Below, one piece after another: positions 1-7,087 of a DNA stretch of 43,439 nucleotides. The position numbers and the translations under genes were made by a program. The first letter of the stretch is position 1; the number at the start of each line of letters is the position of its first letter. A model generated the notes under the pieces. It searched no databases and was not told the origin of the DNA. It worked only from the letters and a program-made list of their open reading frames with translations. Source of the stretch: Bacillota bacterium (lineage in GTDB: Bacteria; Bacillota; Clostridia; Lachnospirales; Lachnospiraceae); the NCBI GenBank assembly GCA_023413555.1, contig JAEZPG010000013.1:1-43439 (forward strand), in the 5' to 3' direction.

Positions 1-1
1 C

Positions 2-157
2 CGGTTATTGTCCTCCATTAAGTTAAACCTTAATCTTATAGGCGCATATAGAAACCGGATAGCAAAAACAGAGCCGTATTCAGAGGAATGGTGTTATTGC
101 CAGAACGAGCTAGTTAAACAGATTGCAATATATGAACACTTAAGCGAAAAGAGGTGA
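2..157 (+). CDS. C-terminal end of an early phage gene, cut by the window edge
   Basis: An open frame with no stop runs from the window edge to TGA at 155-157, giving 51 residues that end in ...IAIYEHLSEKR. It stops just before the next gene, and the GAGGTG ribosome site of that gene overlaps its last codons, which is the usual tight packing of phage early operons. The fragment is charged, contains a WCYC motif and has no domain I recognise. Its place directly upstream of a DUF927 replication protein suggests a replication or recombination role, but that is inference from position only. Confidence 0.5.
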   Translation, partial: RLLSSIKLNLNLIGAYRNRIAKTEPYSEEWCYCQNELVKQIAIYEHLSEKR

Positions 158-164
158 GTAGGTC

Positions 165-2075
165 TTGGATGTAGCAGGACTAGATGCAATTAGTATACTG
201 CAGGACGAAACGTTCCTGGAGATCATGGACATAAAGGATCAAGTAGAAAGAGAACGGCTTATTCAGGACCTTACTGACAAGGCCAAAGTGTTAGGTGTAA
301 AGGCTAAGTTCACTAAGATACTAAATGCTTTTAAAAAGAAAGAGAAAGAATATCTATCAGAGCACAAGGAAGAGAAGAATGAGGAGCAGATGAATAACTA
401 TACTCAATTTGATGTTGAAGGAACTGAGTATGAAAACTTATTCTGTGGATCCTGGATAGCAAATGAAAAAGGTGTACATATGCTTATGTTTATAGGCAAT
501 TTCCCAATTGAAAAGCTTGCATGCTATCATCCTATTCTTCCGGTAATGAGATTAGAAAATGCTGAGACAGGAAAAGAGAAAATTAAATTAGCATTCAGGA
601 AGGGCTTAAGCTGGAAGGAAATAACTGTAGATAAAGGAATCATTGCATCAGCCAATAAGATAGTGCAGCTGGCAGACTATGGAGTTTCTGTAACATCTGA
701 GAGCTCAAAGACATTGGTTAGTTATCTTGCAGATGTGGAGAACTTTAATGTGTATAAGATTCCCACACAAATATCATCCAGTAAACTTGGATGGATTAAT
801 GGCGAGTTTATGCCATATGGACTGGATATTGTTTTTGATAATGAAACGAGGTTTAAGGCAGCCTTTGATTCCATTAAGCAATCAGGGTCTAAAGATTCAT
901 GGTATAGCCTTGTCAAAGATATAAGAAAATCGGAACGACTTGAACCAAAGATATACCTTGCAGGGGCACTGGCTAGTGTTTTGATAGAACCACTCAATGC
1001 TCTTCCATTTGTTGTAAATCTATGGGGCGATACCGGTAAAGGTAAGACTGTAGCAATCATGCTTGCTGCTTCTGTGTGGGCATATCCGGGAGGCAACGAT
1101 TATGTAACAGATCCTAAGAGTACGGTTACAGCATTGGAGCTTAGATTAGACTTTCTTAATAATCTACCAATGCTAATTGATGATACCGCTCAGTTAAAGG
1201 AAAAGTACAGTGGAGACTTCTCAGAGCTTGTGTACTTCCTGTGTTCAGGGAAAGGTAAGGATAGAGCTAATGCATCCTTAGGTCTGAATAAGTCTACCAG
1301 TTGGAAAAATGTCATATTAACGAATGGAGAGCATTCTCTGGTCACGGAGACAATGCAAGGTGGAGCAGTGAATCGTATTGTTGATGTGGAAATGGAAGAT
1401 GGTTACATATTTGCAGATGGTAATAGCGTAGTAGAAACAATAAAGCAGAATTATGGATGGTGTGGCAAGGACTTCATAGATGTGATTAATTTTGTTGGCA
1501 TAGAAGATATCCGGGAGATTCAAAAGGACTTTCTTAAACAGATTAATGAACGTTCCAAGGAGATTGGAATAGAAAAGGAAGAGAAACAAACCTTACCTAT
1601 GAGTATTCTTCTGACAGCTGATAAGTTAGCTACTGATTACTTGTTTGAGGATAGCCAGTATCTTGATTTTGAGTATTGCGTGGATCTTCTTAAAAACAAG
1701 GATGACGTTTCAGAGAATGAACGTGCCTATGAATATATCATGGGAGAGGTATCTGCCAACTCTAACAGATTTGATGCAGATGCAAATTGTGAGATTTGGG
1801 GTAAAAAAGAAACTGGTTATATCACTATCATACGGAATGTGTTCAACCAGATATGTGATAGAGGGAATGTCAGCAGCAAGTCTTTTCTTTCCTGGGCGCA
1901 TAAGCGAGGAATAATAAAGAGCACAGTTGAAAACAACAAGGTTAGATACACTAAAAAGATTCGCATTGGTGGAAACCTTTGTAACTGTGTGATTATTAAA
2001 ACCATGAAAGAGCAGGAAGAATATGAACAGCAAAGCTTTATGGATGTTGATAAAGAAGAGATTCCATTCAAGTAA
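165..2075 (+). CDS. DUF927-family phage replication protein (helicase-like ATPase)
   Basis: A 636-residue protein starting at TTG 165, with GAGGTG at 151-156 as ribosome site. The core from about residue 130 to 420 follows the DUF927 pattern: a section with EKIKLAFRKG and LADYGVSVTSE, then LGWINGEF, then a P-loop. Walker A is GDTGKGKT at residues 288-295 and a Walker B-like LIDD follows near 337-341. The family is found in phages and mobile elements and is thought to supply the helicase-like ATPase of the replication module. The first ~90 residues are charged and coiled. The next intergenic region carries an iteron-like repeat cluster, so this protein is a candidate for acting at a nearby origin. 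Length and motifs look intact. Confidence 0.85.
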   Translation: MDVAGLDAISILQDETFLEIMDIKDQVERERLIQDLTDKAKVLGVKAKFTKILNAFKKKEKEYLSEHKEEKNEEQMNNYTQFDVEGTEYENLFCGSWIANEKGVHMLMFIGNFPIEKLACYHPILPVMRLENAETGKEKIKLAFRKGLSWKEITVDKGIIASANKIVQLADYGVSVTSESSKTLVSYLADVENFNVYKIPTQISSSKLGWINGEFMPYGLDIVFDNETRFKAAFDSIKQSGSKDSWYSLVKDIRKSERLEPKIYLAGALASVLIEPLNALPFVVNLWGDTGKGKTVAIMLAASVWAYPGGNDYVTDPKSTVTALELRLDFLNNLPMLIDDTAQLKEKYSGDFSELVYFLCSGKGKDRANASLGLNKSTSWKNVILTNGEHSLVTETMQGGAVNRIVDVEMEDGYIFADGNSVVETIKQNYGWCGKDFIDVINFVGIEDIREIQKDFLKQINERSKEIGIEKEEKQTLPMSILLTADKLATDYLFEDSQYLDFEYCVDLLKNKDDVSENERAYEYIMGEVSANSNRFDADANCEIWGKKETGYITIIRNVFNQICDRGNVSSKSFLSWAHKRGIIKSTVENNKVRYTKKIRIGGNLCNCVIIKTMKEQEEYEQQSFMDVDKEEIPFK

Positions 2076-2076
2076 C

Positions 2077-2306
2077 TGTTCCCACTGTACCCACTGTTCC
2101 CACCAAAAACAATAGATAATTATACAGTATTTTTAAAACGCAAATATTTGCACGTCACTCTTGCACGCGTAAGCCTATACTCCATATTCGTGGGAACAGT
2201 GGGAACACCACCCAACAAACCCAGTAAAATCAGTGGTTTAGACCGTTCCCACAAGTGTTCCCACTAGATAAAAATGAGTGGGAACAACACGAATTAAGTG
2301 GGAACA
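2077..2306. repeat. Nine-copy 9-bp repeat cluster (iteron-like, possible replication origin)
   Basis: The 9-mer TGTTCCCAC, or its complement GTGGGAACA, occurs nine times in 230 bp. Three abut in tandem at 2077-2085, 2086-2094 (one mismatch, TGTACCCAC) and 2095-2103. Two abut on the other strand at 2190-2198 and 2199-2207. Two more in the first orientation lie at 2244-2252 (CGTTCCCAC) and 2256-2264, and two in the second orientation at 2278-2286 and 2298-2306. The block fills the gap between the DUF927 gene and the next small gene, with AT-rich DNA around it. This is seen directly. That it is an origin or an operator is inference. Confidence 0.8.
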
Positions 2307-2366
2307 AATAGACTAAATAGTATTTAATAAGACTATATATAACATAAATCTACAGGAGGTATTCGT

Positions 2367-2624
2367 ATGGCTCTTACCAAGGAACAAAGTAATTGGATGT
2401 ATAAGAAGTTAGATGCACTCTATCAGAAGTACTATCCTAAGCTACCATTCAGTCAAAATACATGGGGTGAGTTTATGGAGGATATTAAAGCTTTGGATAC
2501 TACATGTAAGGGTAGTGTTTACACAGATGGCAGAGACATGATCTTTGCTATGGCAGAATACTTCGACAAGCTGAATGCCAGGGGATATAAGGAGGGCGTT
2601 GATGGACAAGGAAAAAATACTTAA
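2367..2624 (+). CDS. Small early phage protein, unknown function
   Basis: An 85-residue protein with a strong AGGAGGT ribosome site at 2353-2359, 7 bases before the ATG. It is mostly helical and aromatic-rich at the N-terminus, with no Cys pairs, membrane segment or signal peptide. I do not recognise the family. It begins right after the 9-bp repeat cluster, so it may be controlled by whatever binds there. Its last codons overlap the start of the interrupted zinc-finger frame at 2602. Confidence 0.7.
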   Translation: MALTKEQSNWMYKKLDALYQKYYPKLPFSQNTWGEFMEDIKALDTTCKGSVYTDGRDMIFAMAEYFDKLNARGYKEGVDGQGKNT

Positions 2625-2784
2625 TAAGGTTAAAAGATGCTGTGCATGCGATATATGAAAAGAACTAATAACCAAAGCAGATATAGAGCAATTTAATTTT
2701 GAATACTCTCAAACGAAAAGAAGAGAGATATTCATACATACAACTTGTTACAGAAAAAATTATACTAAGAAGAAGCTAGTGTAA
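2602..2784 (+). pseudogene. Small Cys-containing zinc-finger-like protein interrupted by TGA
   Basis: From ATG 2602 the frame reads MDKEKILNKVKRCCACDI, then TGA at 2656-2658, then stays open for 41 more codons (KELITKADIEQF... to ...TTCYRKNYTKKKLV) and ends at TAA 2782-2784. CCAC followed by a later TTC suggests one zinc-binding protein of about 60 residues. It begins inside the preceding gene and ends just before the ribosome site of the next, as a real operon member would. A single base change could have created the stop. A sequencing error or two short peptides are alternatives. Confidence 0.5.
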
Positions 2785-2798
2785 GGAGGGTTACAACA

Positions 2799-4499
2799 GT
2801 GAGTGATATGTCAGTATACGAGATATGTAACTTTATCAAAGCAGAGCTGCGGTGTATCGGTGATAGCTTCGTGTCCATCGGATACTATTTGAAACAAGTA
2901 AGAGACAGAAAGTTGTACACAGAAACTGGCCATAAGGATATTTGGGAGTTCGCTCAGGTACAGTTTGGTATTAGCAAGAGTAGTGCAAGCCGTTTCATGA
3001 GTATCAATGATAAATTCAGTTTAAATGGTAACAGTCCGGAGTTGTTAGAAGAGTATAAAGGCTTTTCATCGAGCAAACTAAGCGAAATGCTTACCCTGCC
3101 AGAAGAGCAGCTAAAAGAGATCAAGCCGGATATGACAAGAGAACAAATTAGGGAGATGAAACCTAAGAAGGATAAGGAAGAATCTATTGACTGGATAGAA
3201 AAATACTGCCAGATGCAGTTAACAGTAGAAGCACAAGAATTATTACTTTCTGACGAGAACTTATTTAGTAAATATTTTATGAATAATCATATATGTAAAT
3301 CATTTACCAGTGATCATTATTATGGTACAGGATTGAAAGGATATTCAGACAAAAATCAATATGTGTTTACTAAAAATAATACGCCAGATAAAAAATATAC
3401 ATGGGAAGAATTATTAGATCATATCATCACCAGAGTAAAGGATGGAAGCATACGACAGCAAAACTTGCATTCAAATAAGGATGATTTAAATTTCATAAAA
3501 CAGCTAAAATCTGGTGAGGAACAAATCCCTGGTCAAGCAAATATTGAGGATTATCCTGAAGAATTACCAAGTGTTGCGCCGGCGCAACAAGAAAATAAGA
3601 AGATGTGTTTCTTTAATTCGGATTCAGAATGCACAATAAAAGGATGTAGCGAAGTAGCAAATAATACTATGGATATCGAATGTGATGGGATATGCTGCAA
3701 CGGATGTGACATGAACATGGACTGCGGAGCAAGATGCAACAATGTTCAATTAAAAGTTATTTCAGAAGAACCTGCTAACGAGATTGATAACAATTCGAAA
3801 GAGATACATAATGATGTACAAGAAAAAGATCCTGAATACTTTAACTTGTCTGATATTAAATGGTTATTGAAAGATAAGATAAGTAATCTCAAGCAGATGC
3901 GTGATTTACAAATGGTTAATAGGGCAAGAATACATATGGCTATGGATGTAGCTGCTTATAGCAAGTTGGTTGATGACTATCAGGATAGTCAGGAAGAAGC
4001 TGTTAAAAGAGATATAAATCATGCTCTTAATTTCTATAACTTGCAGGATTATGATAATGCTGACTTCTATCTATTTCAAGCCAGAAAATCAATATATGAT
4101 ACATGTGGTTATGACAGAAAGCAGACATTTAAACCTGAATTATATGAATTTAAGCCTAAGCGACCAGAACTTCCACTGCTTAAGAATAATGACCAACGTA
4201 AGGAATGGATTGAAGCTTACCAGACATGGCCGGTATGGATTTACTTGGAGCTGACAGGTGAGAAGTACTACCGGTACGACTTTGATAATGGTGAAAGCTT
4301 TGTGGTAAAGGTTAGTACATGTCATAAATGGATTGGTACAAAAGGATACAGAAATGAGGTTGAATATGGTAAAGAGGTATATTACATCCTGGGCCATGAG
4401 TGTAAGGAAGCATATAGACCAAAGAATCCTACCTTTAGTGAGAGTGAATCTAATAAATCTGCAATGGTTGAGTATCTAAAAGAGTATCAGAAGAAGTAG
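2799..4499 (+). CDS. Phage early protein with N-terminal helical DNA-binding-like domain and Cys-rich centre
   Basis: A 566-residue protein starting at GTG 2799, with AAGGAGGG 8 bases upstream; an ATG three codons in is too far from that site. Residues 1-125 (SFVSIGYYLKQVRD, FGISKSSASRFM, SSSKLSEML) resemble the N-terminal part of a group of Firmicutes phage and ICE proteins with an HTH-like fold. Residues 270-312 hold nine cysteines in pairs (GICCNGC, MDCGARC), probably a metal site. The C-terminal third is rich in Trp and Tyr. The exact role is unknown; position suggests replication or early regulation. It is followed 11 bases later by the start of the next gene, so co-transcribed. Confidence 0.7.
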   Translation: MSDMSVYEICNFIKAELRCIGDSFVSIGYYLKQVRDRKLYTETGHKDIWEFAQVQFGISKSSASRFMSINDKFSLNGNSPELLEEYKGFSSSKLSEMLTLPEEQLKEIKPDMTREQIREMKPKKDKEESIDWIEKYCQMQLTVEAQELLLSDENLFSKYFMNNHICKSFTSDHYYGTGLKGYSDKNQYVFTKNNTPDKKYTWEELLDHIITRVKDGSIRQQNLHSNKDDLNFIKQLKSGEEQIPGQANIEDYPEELPSVAPAQQENKKMCFFNSDSECTIKGCSEVANNTMDIECDGICCNGCDMNMDCGARCNNVQLKVISEEPANEIDNNSKEIHNDVQEKDPEYFNLSDIKWLLKDKISNLKQMRDLQMVNRARIHMAMDVAAYSKLVDDYQDSQEEAVKRDINHALNFYNLQDYDNADFYLFQARKSIYDTCGYDRKQTFKPELYEFKPKRPELPLLKNNDQRKEWIEAYQTWPVWIYLELTGEKYYRYDFDNGESFVVKVSTCHKWIGTKGYRNEVEYGKEVYYILGHECKEAYRPKNPTFSESESNKSAMVEYLKEYQKK

Positions 4500-4510
4500 G
4501 GGTGAATGTA

Positions 4511-4858
4511 ATGAAAGTTAAAGTCTTTTTCAGATGGTATGACTTATGGATTGGTACATATGTAGACAAGAAAAATAGAACTATTTATATATGCCCGATT
4601 CCAATGTTCGGAATTAAGATTATCTATAAAGTCAGGAGAGATAAAGTGACCAGATACGAAAAGATGTCTCAGATAGATAATTTGGCAGAAATAATATATG
4701 ACACCGATTTTGACAATGACAGAACGTGTGCAGAAAGCCCATTGAGAGTAAATGACGAATGCCCAGTTGATGAGGATGATATTTGTAAAGAAACTTGTGT
4801 AGAGTGCATAAAGGCATGGCTAGAACAAGAGGAGGAGTTGGTTAACAGTGAAGTGTAA
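4511..4858 (+). CDS. Small phage protein of the FFRWYDLWIG type, unknown function
   Basis: I place the start at ATG 4511, because AGGGGTG (4498-4504) is 6 bases upstream; an in-frame GTG at 4502 lies inside that ribosome site. The 115-residue product begins MKVKVFFRWYDLWIGTYVD and continues with a TIYICPIPMFGIKI segment. Proteins with this opening are common in early regions of clostridial and lactobacillal phages, as I recall, but have no known function. The C-terminal part is acidic with several cysteines (DICKETCVEC). Its end overlaps the next gene by 11 bases, indicating translational coupling. Confidence 0.75.
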   Translation: MKVKVFFRWYDLWIGTYVDKKNRTIYICPIPMFGIKIIYKVRRDKVTRYEKMSQIDNLAEIIYDTDFDNDRTCAESPLRVNDECPVDEDDICKETCVECIKAWLEQEEELVNSEV

Positions 4859-5090
4859 CCATATCCATTCTAAAGTTGTGGATAGTAGATATACAACTGG
4901 TGGAATCCGCAGACGAAGAGAATGCATGGAATGCGGTAAACGATTTACTACCTACGAATCATGGTCCGATGTAGAGGATATTCAAGAGGATAAAGAGAAG
5001 TATTACGACCTATATCAAAAAGAGGTCGAGAAGAACGCAACACTGAGTACACAGTTGTATAAAATCAAAAAAATATTAGGAGGTAAGTAA
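4848..5090 (+). CDS. NrdR-type zinc-ribbon protein without ATP-cone
   Basis: An 80-residue protein starting at GTG 4848. Residues 8-36 (VVDSRYTTGGIRRRREC, MECGKRFTTYE) match the zinc ribbon of the ribonucleotide-reductase repressor NrdR. The usual first CPxC pair is replaced here by CNHIH, so only Cys3 plus a His, with Cys26 and Cys29, could bind zinc. The ATP-cone that senses nucleotides in NrdR is absent; instead residues 45-80 form a charged coiled-coil-like tail. It therefore looks like a phage-borne DNA-binding ribbon, perhaps acting on NrdR boxes or on phage promoters. It overlaps the gene before it and ends 2 bases before the next start. Confidence 0.8.
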   Translation: MKCNHIHSKVVDSRYTTGGIRRRRECMECGKRFTTYESWSDVEDIQEDKEKYYDLYQKEVEKNATLSTQLYKIKKILGGK

Positions 5091-5092
5091 TA

Positions 5093-6037
5093 ATGGAATT
5101 AAAAGATTTAGAGAACTTAAAAGTAAATGATGTTAAGGTACTTCGTAGCGAAGTATGGTATGTAGATTCAATTGGAACAGTAGGAAGTGAACAGCATGGA
5201 GAAAGACCAGCTGTTATAGTGAGTAATGATATTGGCAATAAGAATGCACCAGTTGTAGAAATTGTGTACATAACAACACAGATTAAGTCTAAGCTGCCTA
5301 CTCATGTAACAATAAATAACTTTAAACTTACAGGAACAGCATTGTGTGAGAATGTAACTACTATCGACAAGTCAAGATTGAAAAACAGATTAACCCGATT
5401 AACTGATCAGCAGATGTCATTGATTGAAAAGGCAATGTGTATTAGTCTTGATATCACGAAAAAGCCAGGAACTCAACAGATACAGCATATTGCAGAGCCT
5501 ACAGCTTTTATGTTGATTCCAGGCGAGAACTACATTATCAAACAGGCAAACCAACATGTCCAGAAGGTTATAGAAATTGGTACTAATCTTAGCAGAGTAG
5601 AGGAAGAGTTAACCAAGATTGCACAGGCTGACATTACTCTTGGTGGAGTAAATGGAGATTATTTATCAGAGGAGCTAAAGAATGAGATTAGGATCAAGGC
5701 ATCCGAGAGTATTAGGAGTAAAAAGGTTACCTTGGAGCATGAGCTTCTTACACTAATGGAGCCAAAGAATGAACCTGAGAAAGTGGAGCGAATGGAAGAA
5801 GCCAAGGATGTTACAAGAGAGGATAAGCCAATTAAGGCAGACGCATCCGACCAGGCATTGGCTAAAGCAGAAAAGGAATTGGACTTTGAAGCGGTAAAGA
5901 AAGCATACCTTGAAGAGGGATTGAATCTAGGTGACCTTGGGCGGAAGTTCCATAAGGCACCTGGTACCATGAGCGCATACTTAAAAGCTCATGGAATCTG
6001 TAAGCCTAAGGGTGGATACAATCGTAAACCCAGATGA
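5093..6037 (+). CDS. PemK/MazF-like protein fused to a C-terminal coil and HTH-like domain
   Basis: A 314-residue protein, ATG 5093, with AGGAGGT upstream. Residues 18-123 are MazF-like: EVWYVDSIGTVGSEQHGERP, AVIVSNDIGN and TTIDKSRLKNRL match the conserved parts of this ribonuclease family. Free MazF is about 110 residues. Here a further 190 residues follow: a helical segment, an acidic coiled stretch (about 215-260) and an end (about 265-314, LNLGDLGRKFHKAPGTMSAYL) that resembles a helix-turn-helix. No separate antitoxin gene is adjacent. In a phage early operon it may be a regulated nuclease or a regulator. Catalytic activity is not proven by sequence. Confidence 0.8.
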   Translation: MELKDLENLKVNDVKVLRSEVWYVDSIGTVGSEQHGERPAVIVSNDIGNKNAPVVEIVYITTQIKSKLPTHVTINNFKLTGTALCENVTTIDKSRLKNRLTRLTDQQMSLIEKAMCISLDITKKPGTQQIQHIAEPTAFMLIPGENYIIKQANQHVQKVIEIGTNLSRVEEELTKIAQADITLGGVNGDYLSEELKNEIRIKASESIRSKKVTLEHELLTLMEPKNEPEKVERMEEAKDVTREDKPIKADASDQALAKAEKELDFEAVKKAYLEEGLNLGDLGRKFHKAPGTMSAYLKAHGICKPKGGYNRKPR

Positions 6038-6323
6038 TGCGGTCACTAATCGAGAAGTCAATAAGATTAACTTAACAGTTAAGCAGGCAGAGCAGAAAGA
6101 GGACCGCGTAAAGACTGGTTATGCTTTATTTCCAAAAGAGGACCCTACATTTTTTAATGATCATGTGAAAAGAGCAGTAGCCACACTAGGAGGTTACAAA
6201 AATTGTCCTGTATGTAAGAAGCAGTTTTACATACCTTCGGATAGCTCAGTAAAAGCTTGGGGCTATAAAGTAAATGATAAACCTGTATGTAGTTACAGCT
6301 GTAGCCGAAAGGGTAACAAGTGA
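5991..6323 (+). CDS. Small phage zinc-ribbon protein
   Basis: A 110-residue frame. The start is uncertain: ATG 5991 overlaps the previous gene and has no good ribosome site, and GTG 6012 is an alternative. The C-terminal 40 residues carry CPVCKKQFYIP and CSYSCSRKG, two Cys pairs about 30 residues apart, a layout common in small phage proteins encoded just before late regulators. The first 60 residues are charged and have no recognised domain. Function is unknown; DNA or RNA binding is likely from the metal site. Stop TGA 6321-6323 is 16 bases before the next gene. Confidence 0.65.
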   Translation: MESVSLRVDTIVNPDDAVTNREVNKINLTVKQAEQKEDRVKTGYALFPKEDPTFFNDHVKRAVATLGGYKNCPVCKKQFYIPSDSSVKAWGYKVNDKPVCSYSCSRKGNK

Positions 6324-6339
6324 GAAAGGAGATGCTTGA

Positions 6340-6789
6340 TTGACCAAAGAGCAGTTAGAGCAGTACGTGGCACTAAAGAGAGAGATAGAACAGCTTCAAG
6401 CTGATCTGGACAAGCAGTTCGATAAGACTTTTCCTGTGTTAGCTGGAAGTGTTAAGACATCATCTAAGCATTTCCCATACGTGAGCCATGAGATTAATAT
6501 ACCGATGTCTAACCCAGAATTGACTGCAGAAGTTAAAGAGCTGATTAAGATACAAGATAAAAGGCTTAAGGATTGTCTAAGACAGACAGTCGAGATTGAG
6601 AGGTTTATTAGCAGTATAGATGATAGTAGTCTCAGGCTGATATTTAAGCTTAGATATATCAAGGGCATGAAGCTGAAAGAGGTTGCAAGGATAGTTCACT
6701 TGGATCTTAGTACCGTATCGGTGAATATAACAAGGTATTTAGAAAAGTGTCAAACAAATCAAAAAAATCAATGCTATAATTTAAACTAG
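6340..6789 (+). CDS. Sigma-70 region 4-like phage late transcription regulator (ArpU/RinA/DUF1492 type)
   Basis: A 149-residue protein starting at TTG 6340, with AAAGGAG 8 bases upstream. The N-terminal half is coiled (LKREIEQLQADLDKQF). Residues 110-140 (RYIKGMKLKEVARIVHLDLSTVSVNI) form a sigma region 4-like helix-turn-helix. Proteins of this size and layout sit at the end of phage early operons and turn on the late promoter upstream of terS; ArpU, RinA and DUF1492 proteins are examples. It is the last early gene here and is followed by a structured RNA region and a terminator, which supports that role. The cargo cassette now separates it from terS. Confidence 0.78.
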   Translation: MTKEQLEQYVALKREIEQLQADLDKQFDKTFPVLAGSVKTSSKHFPYVSHEINIPMSNPELTAEVKELIKIQDKRLKDCLRQTVEIERFISSIDDSSLRLIFKLRYIKGMKLKEVARIVHLDLSTVSVNITRYLEKCQTNQKNQCYNLN

Positions 6790-6796
6790 GTTAATT

Positions 6797-6868
6797 GCCA
6801 CTGGCGGTTTACCTCCGCTCACTACGGGTCGTGATTAAAGGATGGGTTCGATTCCCGTCCGGTGGGTT
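6797..6868 (+). tRNA. tRNA-like cloverleaf (atypical, possibly degenerate tRNA)
   Basis: CCACTGG (6798-6804) pairs with CCGGTGG (6859-6865) to give a 7-bp acceptor-like stem. Inside it are GCGG/CCGC (6804-6807 with 6815-6818), TCAC/GTGA (6819-6822 with 6831-6834) and a canonical T-arm, ATGGG, loop TTCGATT, CCCGT (6842-6858). The reverse strand also reads PDGNRTHP, a typical artefact of tRNA genes. The D-arm is very short, the anticodon stem is only 4 bp with an 8-base loop, and there is no encoded CCA, so no amino acid can be assigned. It may be a decayed tRNA or a tRNA-mimicking RNA element. Confidence 0.5.
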
Positions 6869-6975
6869 ACGGGTCTGGTATAGCCTAGTTACGTAGTATA
6901 CCTGGCATGGCTGTAGCCATAGGGTACTACCCCTCCCTAATACAGCTACTCCCCTTATAAGGTAATATCCCCTAT
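6869..6975 (+). ncRNA. Chain of short hairpins between tRNA-like element and terminator
   Basis: No gene is visible here. Successive stems can be drawn: GGTATA/TATACC (6877-6882 with 6897-6902), ATGGC/GCCAT (6907-6911 with 6916-6920) and GGGT/ACCC (6922-6925 with 6929-6932). A CCCCT-rich stretch then runs to the terminator at 6976. With the cloverleaf just upstream this makes about 200 nt of continuous structure at the end of the early operon. A structured RNA or a processed leader is possible. The function is unknown. Confidence 0.35.
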
Positions 6976-7016
6976 AAAAGAGGCCCTTGACTGGCATGTC
7001 CGGAGGGCTTCTTTTG
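6976..7016 (+). terminator. Rho-independent terminator of the early operon
   Basis: AAAAGAGGCCC (6976-6986) pairs with GGGCTTCTTTT (7005-7015), 11 bp with one G-U pair, and ends in a run of T. It lies between the tRNA-like region and the promoter of the cargo cassette. Confidence 0.75.
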
Positions 7017-7017
7017 G

Positions 7018-7046
7018 TTGACGGTTGTGTTAAATTGGGTTAATAT
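7018..7046 (+). promoter_or_regulatory. Promoter of the cargo cassette
   Basis: TTGACG at 7018-7023 and TAATAT at 7041-7046 with a 17-bp spacer. It sits directly after the early terminator and 41 bases before the ATG at 7088, so the two cargo genes can be expressed independently of the phage early and late programmes, for instance in the lysogen. Confidence 0.65.
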
Positions 7047-7087
7047 GGTTATATTAGGTATAACAAATTAATACAGGGGGAAGAAAT

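Noticed and set aside
6809..6997. Leftward 62-codon frame containing PDGNRTHP
   Set aside because: It is antisense to the tRNA-like element and hairpins and has the same artefact signature; used as support for the tRNA-like call instead.
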